From an uncultured delta proteobacterium (GTDB taxonomy: Bacteria; Desulfobacterota; WTBG01; CAIYCZ01; CAIRTM01): DNA of 32,683 nucleotides. Positions 16,688 to 24,995 of this stretch are shown piece by piece (the stretch's first letter is position 1; the number at the start of each line of letters is the position of its first letter). The DNA lies in the NCBI GenBank assembly GCA_903881505.1, contig CAIRTM010000095.1:1-32683 (forward strand). The letters are read 5' to 3'. The notes beneath the pieces are model-generated. The model worked only from the letters and a program-made list of their open reading frames with translations, was not told the origin of the DNA and made no database searches. A program made the position numbers and the translations under genes.

Positions 16688-17701
16688 ATGCTTGAAAAAA
16701 CGACCAGGAAAAAAAATGCCATCCTGAGCATCCTGAAAGATATGGACAGGCCGCTGCGCAGTTCCCGTATCGCCCAGGAAATGCTCGCCCAGGGGCATGA
16801 CATCAGCGAACGCACGGTGCGCCTCTACCTGCAGGACATGTGCGACGCGGGGCTTATCGAAAAGGCCGACAAGCGCTGCCATCGCATCACCGACCGGGGC
16901 CTGATCGAACTGGAGACGACCAACACGATTGAGCGCGTGGGGTTTCTTTCCGCAAAAATCGATCAAATGACGTACCGGATGAACTTCGATCTTGCAACGC
17001 GGACCGGCTCTGTCGTGGTAAATACCACGCTGGCTGATCCCCGTCAGGTGCACAGCTGCCTGCCCATGATCCATAAAGTCTTTGCCGACGGCTATGCCAT
17101 GGGCAATCTCATCACGTTTCTGGGCCCCGGCGAACGCATAGGCCAGCTGACCGTGCCGGAAGGCATGATCGGCATCTGCACGGTCTGCTCCATCACCATC
17201 AACGGTGTGCTGCTGCACCACGGCATTCCCGCGAACTCCCGCTTCGGCGGCGTGCTCGAGCTGCGCGACAGGAAACCCGTGCGCTTCGTCGAAATCATCA
17301 TGTACGACGGCACCAGCATCGATCCGCTTGAAGTATTCATCAGAAGCGGCATGACCAACTATCTCGGCGCGATCAAAACCGGCAACGGCCGCATCGGCGC
17401 GGGCTTTCGCGAGGTTCCGTCCGAAAGCCGGGACCGGGTGGAGGAGCTTGCCGAAAAGCTGCGGCAGGCAGGGCTCGGGGCATTCATGTGCATCGGCAGG
17501 CCGGGCCAGCCGGTGCTGGACATTCCGGTCAGCGAAGGCCGCTCCGGCGCCATCGTCATCGGCGGGCTTAACCCGGTGTCCATACTGGAGGAAACCGGCT
17601 ACCGCGTCTATTCACGCGCGCTGTCGGGGCTTATCGATTTCGGCAGGCTTTTTCACTACGATGAAATGGAGCACAGGCTGCGGGAATTCTGGAAGGGGTG
17701 A
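16688..17701 (+). CDS. nrpR: NrpR-like nitrogen regulator (winged HTH plus NrpR/DUF128 domain)
   Basis: 337 aa. Residues ~1-70 form a winged helix (RKKNAILSILKDMDRPLRSS, then ERTVRLYLQDMCDAGLI). Residues ~80-335 are one NrpR (DUF128) effector domain with GFLSAKIDQMTYRMNFDL, MGICT-like and GIPANSRFGGVLEL stretches. In methanogens NrpR represses nitrogen-assimilation genes by binding paired palindromes and lets go when 2-oxoglutarate rises. Archaeal forms have one or two effector domains; this has one. It is divergent from gdhA, whose leader carries suitable palindromes, so gdhA is the likely target. ATG 16688 is preceded by GGAAAGG about 10 nt away. The domain call is strong; 2-oxoglutarate as effector is inferred from the family. 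Confidence 0.88.
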   Translation: MLEKTTRKKNAILSILKDMDRPLRSSRIAQEMLAQGHDISERTVRLYLQDMCDAGLIEKADKRCHRITDRGLIELETTNTIERVGFLSAKIDQMTYRMNFDLATRTGSVVVNTTLADPRQVHSCLPMIHKVFADGYAMGNLITFLGPGERIGQLTVPEGMIGICTVCSITINGVLLHHGIPANSRFGGVLELRDRKPVRFVEIIMYDGTSIDPLEVFIRSGMTNYLGAIKTGNGRIGAGFREVPSESRDRVEELAEKLRQAGLGAFMCIGRPGQPVLDIPVSEGRSGAIVIGGLNPVSILEETGYRVYSRALSGLIDFGRLFHYDEMEHRLREFWKG

Positions 17702-17745
17702 GGTGCTCCGGGCCGACATATCCGGAAACGATACGCTGCCGCGCA

Positions 17746-18969
17746 TCAGAACAGAAAAATCGGATACGTATCGGGATTTTTCCCGAAGCAGGTGACATCG
17801 TCGATTTTAGCGACCTTCGCGCCCTTCAGCAGCGCGTACAGCGTGCGCTCGACCCCGATGCCGCCGCCCATGGTCTCCGGAAAATACGGTTTGCCGTCAG
17901 CGTCCTTCATGGCCACGGCGGTCAGGAACGGGCCGTAGCCCTGCATGCTTTCGATATTTTCAAGCACGCCGTCCCTGAACACCGGCGCCTCGGAAATGAT
18001 GCGGTTGTCGAGCAGGCGCTGCACGATCGGCTCATACAGCCATTCGCGGACCGCCCCGGACAAAATCTCAAGCGCGGGCGTATGCGTATTCGTGTCCCGC
18101 AGGAGCGATTTCGCGCAGATATCGTAGTTGTAGACCATGTCCGACGTGAATGCATCGAGCGGCACCTTTGAACCATCGGGCAGCAGGTACGGGTAGATCA
18201 GATCGTAGTTTTCCCGCATCAGGCCGGTTATCCAGAAGAACTGCCCCCGGATGTCCTCCCCGGCCCTGGCCTCAAGCCCCGCCTTGCCGTACTTTTTAAT
18301 GCTGTCGGTGAGTTTCAGGCGGGGGAACGGCTGCGCGGGTACCTCGATCGCAACGCCGAGCGTCTTGAGCTCGGTCTCGTTTTTCTCCGCGATGCGCGTG
18401 CAGGCCGCGATGATCATACGCTCGAAAAAATCGATGATCCGCTCGTAGTCCTCGCGCAGGATCTCCTGCACCTTCTTCGGTTCGTTCATATAGGCCGCAA
18501 GATCGAGCCCCCGGTTGCGCCGCAGCTCGATGTCGATCTGCGAAAAATCAATCAGGTACTTGCCGCGCTGCTTGCGGTAGGGGCTTTCGAGCTCAAGCCG
18601 GATATTGGGCGAATCCACAAAAATACCCTTGATCGCCGGATTGAAGCACGCCAGGAACTTCGAATAGATCATCGAATGCGTTGAAACATAGGGCATGCCC
18701 TTGTAATGGATCGTGGGCACATGCTCAACGTCATGGGCTAGCGGATCGGTCACGGGGCTGAGCTGCACACGCTCAAGATTCACCAGGCCTTCATCAATGA
18801 GGAAATTCTGGATCGCGCCCACCATGCTCGTGCGCACCGCCATTGCGGCCGGAAGCGTGTCGTTCATCCAGTTGCGCACATAGTTCTGCCGGATGAATTC
18901 TTCCAATGAACTGCCGGACTGAACGATCGCCGCCTGGAAACGGAATAATTCCTCACCGATTGACGCCAT
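17746..18969 (-). CDS. Class II aminoacyl-tRNA synthetase-like enzyme (AspRS/AsnRS core), possible asparagine synthetase
   Basis: 407 aa with class-II catalytic-core motifs but no N-terminal anticodon-binding OB domain. Motif 1 region: AVRTSMVGAIQNFLIDEGLV. Motif 2: IRLELESPYRKQRGKYLIDF then SQIDIEL. Motif 3: GGGIGVERTLYALLKG. Relatives lacking the OB domain include the archaeal AspRS-derived asparagine synthetase, which makes asparagine from aspartate, ammonia and ATP; the nearby gdhA, NrpR, glutamate synthase and PurF make such an amide-nitrogen role plausible. It could equally be another adenylating paralog. The start at 18969 has AGGGAGA 5 nt upstream and a sigma-70 promoter ahead. The gene converges with nrpR across 44 bp that hold no obvious terminator. 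Confidence 0.75.
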   Translation of the reverse strand: MASIGEELFRFQAAIVQSGSSLEEFIRQNYVRNWMNDTLPAAMAVRTSMVGAIQNFLIDEGLVNLERVQLSPVTDPLAHDVEHVPTIHYKGMPYVSTHSMIYSKFLACFNPAIKGIFVDSPNIRLELESPYRKQRGKYLIDFSQIDIELRRNRGLDLAAYMNEPKKVQEILREDYERIIDFFERMIIAACTRIAEKNETELKTLGVAIEVPAQPFPRLKLTDSIKKYGKAGLEARAGEDIRGQFFWITGLMRENYDLIYPYLLPDGSKVPLDAFTSDMVYNYDICAKSLLRDTNTHTPALEILSGAVREWLYEPIVQRLLDNRIISEAPVFRDGVLENIESMQGYGPFLTAVAMKDADGKPYFPETMGGGIGVERTLYALLKGAKVAKIDDVTCFGKNPDTYPIFLF

Positions 18970-19383
18970 GGTATCTCCCTCATCTCAAACGTTGGCCTTC
19001 ATGCCGGCCCGGCCGGAGGCGGGCCGCAGGCGAACATGATAATTCAACCCGTAACATAATGCAACCCCCCGCCCGCTCAAAGGACCGCGTTCTGCGCAGC
19101 GCGGCGCCTGGTGCCCGGCATGAACCCGCTGCTCGTAAAAATAATCGAATACTATGAACGCTTCAGAAAACAAAACAAGCGGGATTGTCGCTCCGTACGC
19201 TGCCGGCCCCGGTCAATTTTAAAAAATTCTGACCGGGGAACCCGGCATACTGTCTGAGCGGGAGATCCCTGCGAGAACCCTGACAGTGGAGAAGCCTGCT
19301 TGTTCCCCGCCGCAGCAGGGCCGGCAAGGGGTTGCATGGCAACCCTCGGTTGTAACCATGGAGAGCACACGGCAGGTGCAGGC
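18970..19383. other. Intergenic region between glutamate synthase operon and AspRS-like gene
   Basis: No gene. Besides the promoter above it holds two inverted repeats. CCCCGGTCA/TGACCGGGG (19207-19238) has an AT-only centre, and GGGTTGC-atg-GCAACCC spans 19329-19345. Either could end the glutamate synthase transcript, but neither has a proper T-run. Confidence 0.5.
19036..19064 (-). promoter_or_regulatory. Sigma-70 promoter of the AspRS-like gene
   Basis: Minus strand: TTGCAT (19064-19059), 17-bp spacer, TATCAT (19041-19036). The leader would be about 60 nt. No GGCA-N6-TGCC palindrome is seen here. Confidence 0.6.
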
Positions 19384-21996
19384 TCACACTTCTTCCAGGC
19401 CGTCGTCGTCGTTTTTAGCGGGCGCCACCGCCTTCTTGGGCATGATCTTCCTGTAGACCCGCTCCGGCTCCGCTTTCGTGCCGTCAACCGTCAGGAGATC
19501 ATCGACGGCAATGCCGAACAGCCGTTCGTTTTCACGCAGATAGGGCTCGATGAGATGCCAGTCCTCATCGCTGAGCTCGGCATATTGACCGCCGTTTAAC
19601 TGCTCCTCTACCAGCCTGCGGTGCGGGTCCCTGACGTAAATAGCGCCGCCCGAGGCGAGCGAAAATATATTCGAGCCGGGATACGGTGACTCATACTCCC
19701 TGATGCTGCCGTCCCGGTCGTCAAAGCCGATACCGTTAAGCACCACGAAGCCGCCGCCCGTGAGCGGGTCGCCGGCCATGAACGATTCGGCAAGATAATC
19801 AAGGGCGGTGCCGTTGATGACCACCCGCGGCCTGCCCACGGCATTGATAAGCGGCCGGCCGGCTGCATTGCCCATAATATAGGCCGCGCCGCCCTTGGCT
19901 CCGTACATGAACGTCTGGCCGACATCACCGTATACAACGAGCTTGCCGCCTTTCATGATCTGGCACAGCTGGTCCTGGGCATTGCCGTGCACGTGAATTT
20001 CCAGGCCGTCGATACCCGATGCCAGATAATCTCCCGATGAGCCGTAGACGTCGATACGCACGCCTTCGGTCGCCGGCCCGAAGCCGCAGCCCGTAAAGCG
20101 CTGGCCCCGGTATTTATACACAATGAACCGGCGCCATCCGAGCCTGTACGCCGCTACTATCAGGACCGCATCGCACAGATCGCCCTCGGGTTCGAACTTT
20201 TCGGCATCGACAATAAGGACCGCATCCTCCCTGAGCGGCGCGCGCAGGTTTTTCCGGGTATCGAAATCGATATGGCTGTATTGCGAACCTGACTTCTCGG
20301 TTATGTTCGTCGTGGCGGCAAAAATCGCGTCCAGGCTTGCCTTCAGCACATGCAGCAGTGATCCCCGCTTAACCGTTCCGGTGTTGAAGCGCCGGTCACT
20401 GAGCATGGTGAGCGCCTCGATGGCGATCGCTTTACTGGCGTCGCCCTGGCCTGCCAAATGCTCGATTGCCTTAACAGTGCGGGCGCATGCCTCCGGGCCG
20501 CAGTCCCTGAATTCGCCCGTAACAGAGGCGAACACGGCTGCAGAACCCTGCTGGAACAGGGGAGCAAGCCTGCCGGCTGCTGCCCGTATATCGGCATCGT
20601 CCGCGGATGGGGCCACCGCGCAGATCTGCTGGTCGCGGGGCGTGGTTATCACCTTGCCGAACTTATCCGTGCAGATCAGCTTTTTGCCGCCGCTGCCGTC
20701 GTCAACCAGGCTGAAGATAAATGAGCCGCCGTCGGTATGGCTGCCGCCGCGGGCGTTCCAATACTTGTCCGCGATGGGCCTGAAACGCGCATCCTCGCGC
20801 TCAAGGGATATCAGCGTCGCGTCAATAGCCTGCTTCTCGGAACAGATAAGGCCGATCTGCACCTCGCCTTCCTGAAGAGCGAACACCTGGGGGCGCAGCA
20901 TGGCCGTGTCGGTGATCCCGATAAGCTGGAGCGCCTTGTCCTGTATATTGTTCCGGGCGATAATAAAAAACCAGGGCCCGTCGGGCGAAGCATTAACGTG
21001 GTGGGTCTGTATGGCCTTATACACCGCCTGCTTATCCGCGGGCAGCATGTCAAAATCCATCTCCGAAGTGGGCGCCAGCGCTTCGATCAGGTATTCAAGC
21101 GGATATTTGTACACGCGGCTCCACAGGTCAAGCATCAGGGCCGCCTCTTCCGTATCGGTCAAAAACAGTGGAATATAATTGCGCTGCTTGAGGTACTCGC
21201 TGACGGACTGGTAATTGGCAAAATCCCCGTTATGCACCAGGGCCTCGTTCAGCGCGCTGAATGGATGGCAGCCGCCCGGATGCCAGACCCTGCCGCGGGT
21301 CGGATAGCGCTGATGGGCTATCCAGGCATGGGCCTTGAAGTCCTCGAGCTTGTAATATTTCACCACGTTTTCGGCATAGCCCACGATTTTAAGTATCATC
21401 ATGTTGCGGCCGTGCGACATGACGAAGGCCTTCTTTTCGCCGAGGGAGGCATAGTATTTCGTATTGATCCGGAAGCTGTTGCGGTATACGAACTCGTCTT
21501 CGGCCTCGCGGCGCTCCAGCGCTTCAAACCCGTTGTCGCTGATGAACCGGTCAAGGACGCCCTCCTGTACCCGGACGAAATAGCGCATGATCTCCGGCGG
21601 CCTGACATCAAGGCCGATGCTGCGGTAATCATCGATATGCGCGAGCTTTTCAGATGCATCGACGGTGAAATACGGGGTGATGAACTGCTGCTCGATCTCA
21701 GAGGCGACCGACTCGTCCAACAGGGCGATGTGCAGCATATAGTCGTCATCGAGAACCTGCCGCGGGACGCCCATCGCTTCGGGTATGAATCCCACTGCCG
21801 CTATGCCGCCGCCCTTGCCGTTGCCGCGGTTATGCATCTGCGCGGAGGGCTCGAAAATATTTTTACCCGTCACCGGTATGGAGCTTATGAAGCCGGTAAC
21901 CCCGCATCCGCCTTCCTCTTCCGTATTCCGGGCAAGCCGGGGCACCTGGCTGCAGAGTCCGGCGCGGGTCGAAAGGATCTGTTCTGCTCTGTTCAT
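19384..21996 (-). CDS. Glutamate synthase-type class-II glutamine amidotransferase with GXGXG domain
   Basis: About 870 aa from ATG 21996, preferred because GGAG lies 9 nt upstream; longer readings from 22023 or 22056 run into the hairpin at 22025-22054. After a 30-residue propeptide comes the expected nucleophile Cys31 (GGCGVTGF), which needs maturation. The amidotransferase domain spans roughly 31-400 with AHQRYPTRGRVWHPGGCHPF and VHNGDFANY. Residues ~620-790 form the GXGXG beta-helix (YRGQRFTGCGFGPATEGVRI, GNAQDQLCQIMKGGKLVVYG, GAKGGAAYIMGNA). The protein would hydrolyse glutamine and pass ammonia to the FMN subunit coded just upstream. In classical GltB all these domains are on one chain; here the FMN barrel is separate, as in archaeal-type enzymes. 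It is the last gene of its operon. Confidence 0.88.
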   Translation of the reverse strand: MNRAEQILSTRAGLCSQVPRLARNTEEEGGCGVTGFISSIPVTGKNIFEPSAQMHNRGNGKGGGIAAVGFIPEAMGVPRQVLDDDYMLHIALLDESVASEIEQQFITPYFTVDASEKLAHIDDYRSIGLDVRPPEIMRYFVRVQEGVLDRFISDNGFEALERREAEDEFVYRNSFRINTKYYASLGEKKAFVMSHGRNMMILKIVGYAENVVKYYKLEDFKAHAWIAHQRYPTRGRVWHPGGCHPFSALNEALVHNGDFANYQSVSEYLKQRNYIPLFLTDTEEAALMLDLWSRVYKYPLEYLIEALAPTSEMDFDMLPADKQAVYKAIQTHHVNASPDGPWFFIIARNNIQDKALQLIGITDTAMLRPQVFALQEGEVQIGLICSEKQAIDATLISLEREDARFRPIADKYWNARGGSHTDGGSFIFSLVDDGSGGKKLICTDKFGKVITTPRDQQICAVAPSADDADIRAAAGRLAPLFQQGSAAVFASVTGEFRDCGPEACARTVKAIEHLAGQGDASKAIAIEALTMLSDRRFNTGTVKRGSLLHVLKASLDAIFAATTNITEKSGSQYSHIDFDTRKNLRAPLREDAVLIVDAEKFEPEGDLCDAVLIVAAYRLGWRRFIVYKYRGQRFTGCGFGPATEGVRIDVYGSSGDYLASGIDGLEIHVHGNAQDQLCQIMKGGKLVVYGDVGQTFMYGAKGGAAYIMGNAAGRPLINAVGRPRVVINGTALDYLAESFMAGDPLTGGGFVVLNGIGFDDRDGSIREYESPYPGSNIFSLASGGAIYVRDPHRRLVEEQLNGGQYAELSDEDWHLIEPYLRENERLFGIAVDDLLTVDGTKAEPERVYRKIMPKKAVAPAKNDDDGLEEV

Positions 21997-22024
21997 TATA
22001 TGAACTCCGATATAAAATTTCATC

Positions 22025-22054
22025 GGTACGGGCGGTTCGCGAACCGCCCGTGCC
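22025..22054 (-). other. Long hairpin between the last two glutamate synthase genes
   Basis: Near-perfect inverted repeat, GGTACGGGCGGTTCG/CGAACCGCCCGTGCC (one mismatch, almost no loop), in the short gap before the amidotransferase gene. There is no T-run, so it is more likely an mRNA-stability, processing or REP-like element than a terminator. It could set a lower or separate level for the downstream subunit. Confidence 0.6.
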
Positions 22055-22065
22055 ATTATTCATTT

Positions 22066-23547
22066 TTAGCTGTAGTCCACATGCTCGAGCAGGTCGGTGC
22101 GTCCGACGAGCTCGGTAACGCTCTTCATGCCCATGCGCTGCAGTATATCGACCAGCTGAACATTCCAGGCATGGTAGAGATTGGTCAGGCGCTGCGTGGC
22201 CCACTGGTCGTCGAAAAGGTCGGCGAGCTCGGAGTCGGTCGAGGCGATGCCGCGGGCGCATCCCCGGCCCGATTCGCAGTTGCCGCAGCGCACGCATTCA
22301 AGGGCGACCATTTCCGCGGTGCCGATGACAGCGCCGTCGGCGCCCAGGCAGATCGCCTTGGCAAGATCATGGGCGGTGCGGATGCCGCCCGAAGCAATCA
22401 GGGTCACCACGTCCCGCGCGCCTTCGTCCCTGAGAAAATTGTGTACCTTCGGGATCGCGTATTCGATGGGCATGGCGATGTTCTTCTTGGCGATATCGGG
22501 AGCTGCGCCCGTGCCGCCGTAGCCGCCGTCGATATGAATGATGTGTGCTCCGGCATAGTAGGATCCGACCGCGACCATGTCGACGTCATTGGGCGTTGAG
22601 ACCTTCACCGACACCAGCGCCCTCGGATTCATCTCCTTGATCCAGTCGATGTGCTTTTTATGGTCTTCAATCGAATAGACCGAATGAAAGGGAAAGGGCG
22701 AAAACAGCGGCGTGCCTTTGACCGCCTCGCGCATGCGCGCAACGCTTTCCGTGTTCTTCTCGCCCAGAAGATGGCCGCCCAGGCCCGGCTTGGCCCCTTG
22801 CGCGTATTTGAATTCGACGATCTTGACCCGCTGGATCGTTTCCTCCCTGACGCCGAAGAGCCCGGTTGCGACCTGCGTGATTACGTGGTCGTCATAGGGG
22901 TGGAGCATTTCCGGATAGCCGCCTTCGCCCGTGCAGGTGAAGGTATTCCAGATTGTTGCATTGCGCGCCTTGGAAAGCATGGTCGCAAGGCTCACCGAGC
23001 CGAATGACATGCCGCCGCCGTAGACGGGCGTGGAGATCACCACCTCGGCCCGTCCATCGTCCCTGCGGTTAAGCCGTATCGCCGTTGATATTTCCTCGCG
23101 TTCAACCAGGGGCGGATTATCAGGAAATTTCAGGCGCAGCTTGTCAAACCCGCCGCCGGAATTGCCGATGTGATAGCCCAAGTCTGTGCGCTCGGGCGGA
23201 TATCCCGTTTCCGCCATGATCCAGGTCGCGACAATCATGTCGGATGTCCAGCGGCAGTCCCCGAGGGCATCGTACATCGGATTGAGCGAAAGGCTCAGGG
23301 CCTTGCGCGGGCAGCGGTACACGCAGTAAAACTCGTCATTCTTGCGGCACTCATAGCCGATGCATTTATAGTCGATGGGCGGCCGCATTTTATTGTGTCC
23401 TTCAATGCGCTCGTGCACGCCGTAGGGGCAGCTGTTGGCGCACATGCCGCAGTTAATGCAGGCATCAGAGCGGGTGACCTTGTATTTGGGCACCTGGTGC
23501 TTAAACCGCGATGGCATTGGCTTTATAATAACGCTGTCTGGTTTCAT
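22066..23547 (-). CDS. Glutamate synthase FMN/Fe-S subunit (archaeal-type, ferredoxin domain)
   Basis: 493 aa. An N-terminal ferredoxin-like domain has Cys30, 33, 36 and 40 (CINCGMCANSCP) and a second Cys group around 62-80. The FMN-binding glutamate synthase barrel follows: ISTPVYGGGMSFGSVSLATM, TCTGEGGYPEML, the substrate motif YAQGAKPGLGGHLLGEK, HIDGGYGGTGAAP and IASGGIRTAHDLAKAICLGA. The 3Fe-4S motif CVRCGNCESGRGC is near 420-432. It would form glutamate from 2-oxoglutarate and ammonia using electrons through the Fe-S centres. All key motifs are present, so this is the catalytic barrel of the complex. It overlaps the preceding gene by 4 nt (coupled) and is 69 nt from the amidotransferase gene. 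In archaeal-type enzymes the electron donor may be ferredoxin or NADPH; which applies here is not visible. Confidence 0.9.
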   Translation of the reverse strand: MKPDSVIIKPMPSRFKHQVPKYKVTRSDACINCGMCANSCPYGVHERIEGHNKMRPPIDYKCIGYECRKNDEFYCVYRCPRKALSLSLNPMYDALGDCRWTSDMIVATWIMAETGYPPERTDLGYHIGNSGGGFDKLRLKFPDNPPLVEREEISTAIRLNRRDDGRAEVVISTPVYGGGMSFGSVSLATMLSKARNATIWNTFTCTGEGGYPEMLHPYDDHVITQVATGLFGVREETIQRVKIVEFKYAQGAKPGLGGHLLGEKNTESVARMREAVKGTPLFSPFPFHSVYSIEDHKKHIDWIKEMNPRALVSVKVSTPNDVDMVAVGSYYAGAHIIHIDGGYGGTGAAPDIAKKNIAMPIEYAIPKVHNFLRDEGARDVVTLIASGGIRTAHDLAKAICLGADGAVIGTAEMVALECVRCGNCESGRGCARGIASTDSELADLFDDQWATQRLTNLYHAWNVQLVDILQRMGMKSVTELVGRTDLLEHVDYS

Positions 23548-24941
23548 ACGTTTGCCGATTCCTGCTTCTGAAATAGTTTACCGAACGTTTCCCTGTCGAT
23601 TTCGTCAAAGAAAATGGCCCTGCCGGTCTCGCCGCGCAGCCTGCGGGCCTCGCGGATGCCCATGGCCCCCATGACCTCAAGAAGCTGCGAGTGCCAGGCT
23701 CCCATCAGGTTGACGATCCGCTGACGCGCGATGCCGACCGGTATTTTTTCAATACCTTCGGGCATAACGATTTTTCTCGCGGGCTGCTGATACACGAAGG
23801 CCCCCAGCGCTATGAGCAGCGGCAGGCCGATGGCGGTCAGGTCGGCGCCGCAGAGCAGGGCCTTGGGTACATGCTCTGCCATGCCGATGCCGCCGGATGC
23901 GATAATCGAGATTTCATCCCGCATGCGCTCGTCGATAAGACGCAGGTGGACAGCCCGGATGACATCCTTGATGTAGCGCTCGCCCTGCACTTCCATACCG
24001 CAGTAGTCGGCGGCAATATGGATGATTTCCACCCCGGCTTTTGTGAGCTGCACGATCGTATCTTCAACGCCGGTGGCGGCATTGATCCGCACGATGACGA
24101 GGGCGGAGCTGATGTTTCTCACTGACCGGCGAACAGCGGCAAAATTTTCCAGTAACGCGCCGCTGTACTCAAGCGCAATAACGCGGGCACTCTGTATCAA
24201 AGCGGTGTTGGCTCCGATAGAATCAGGGGTCATCAGCGGTATAATGTGCTGCATGTGCCGCTGCATGTCCGGGCTGATTTCAGCGGACGGAAAAATCGCA
24301 AAGGAGCCGAGTGCTTCCGCTGCCGTTACCATCGCGTTTTTAACATTGGACGTCAGAAGGTCGGATGCCGGAATGTCAAACACTATGGGCAGCGGCACGT
24401 CGACCACATTGAAAATTTTTGAAACAAGCGCGCCCGAACCGTCGAACTCCAGATGGTTGAGCTTCCTGCCCAGCTCCACGGCAGTGCTGATGTACTCGCG
24501 GCCGTGAATGCCGTCGCGGGTGGGCCGGACAATCTCGGACATGTCGGTCCACATGCCGTCAAAGCCCGGGCCGGTAAACGGACCGCGATACCCGGCGCCC
24601 GACACGGGCACCTTACCGTCTTCAGCCTGTTTCCAGATGGACAGGAACATGTCCGGCTTCCAGTACGCTCCGCCCAGGGCCTGAAAATCAGGCTCGAGTC
24701 CCTTTGCCAGCGCGCCGCGCGGGCACTCCTGTATGCAGCGAAAGCAGTTCCTGCAGGCAACCATGTACGGATCGGCTATTTTCCTTATATCCTGCTCCGA
24801 GCGCTTGTGGGCCTCGTAAATACAGACCTTGGTACACTTGCCGCAGTTGATGCAGTTTTCGCCCCGCGTAATCTTGAACTTGGGGATCAGTTTTACGTTC
24901 AGGGGCGTCGGCTTGATGTCAATGTGATATTTTTTCGGCAT
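23544..24941 (-). CDS. Degenerate paralog of the glutamate synthase FMN subunit with 2x[4Fe-4S] domain
   Basis: 465 aa, laid out like the next gene: ferredoxin domain with two clean clusters (Cys30/33/36/40 in CINCGKCTKVC and Cys63/66/69/73 in CRNCFRCIQECP), then a TIM-barrel with EYISTAVELGRKLN, IIHIAADYCGMEVQGERYI and IIASGGIGMAEHVPKALLCG. The barrel lacks the paralog's KPGLGGHLLGEK substrate motif, the GGTGAAP loop and the C-terminal 3Fe-4S cysteines, so it probably does not make glutamate. It could be an electron-transfer or scaffold subunit, or bind flavin for another purpose. It overlaps the catalytic subunit by 4 nt and follows the FAD/Fe-S gene by 54 nt. No name is assigned. Confidence 0.82.
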   Translation of the reverse strand: MPKKYHIDIKPTPLNVKLIPKFKITRGENCINCGKCTKVCIYEAHKRSEQDIRKIADPYMVACRNCFRCIQECPRGALAKGLEPDFQALGGAYWKPDMFLSIWKQAEDGKVPVSGAGYRGPFTGPGFDGMWTDMSEIVRPTRDGIHGREYISTAVELGRKLNHLEFDGSGALVSKIFNVVDVPLPIVFDIPASDLLTSNVKNAMVTAAEALGSFAIFPSAEISPDMQRHMQHIIPLMTPDSIGANTALIQSARVIALEYSGALLENFAAVRRSVRNISSALVIVRINAATGVEDTIVQLTKAGVEIIHIAADYCGMEVQGERYIKDVIRAVHLRLIDERMRDEISIIASGGIGMAEHVPKALLCGADLTAIGLPLLIALGAFVYQQPARKIVMPEGIEKIPVGIARQRIVNLMGAWHSQLLEVMGAMGIREARRLRGETGRAIFFDEIDRETFGKLFQKQESANV

Positions 24942-24995
24942 ACTCGTTCAAACCCGGTATTGAGATTGGTTTCATGAGGTCAGTCCATGCACTTT

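Noticed and set aside
20737-22599. 620-codon plus-strand open frame across the amidotransferase gene
   Set aside because: It is antisense to a clearly conserved glutamate synthase gene; its product has no recognisable domain and reflects high-GC codon bias.
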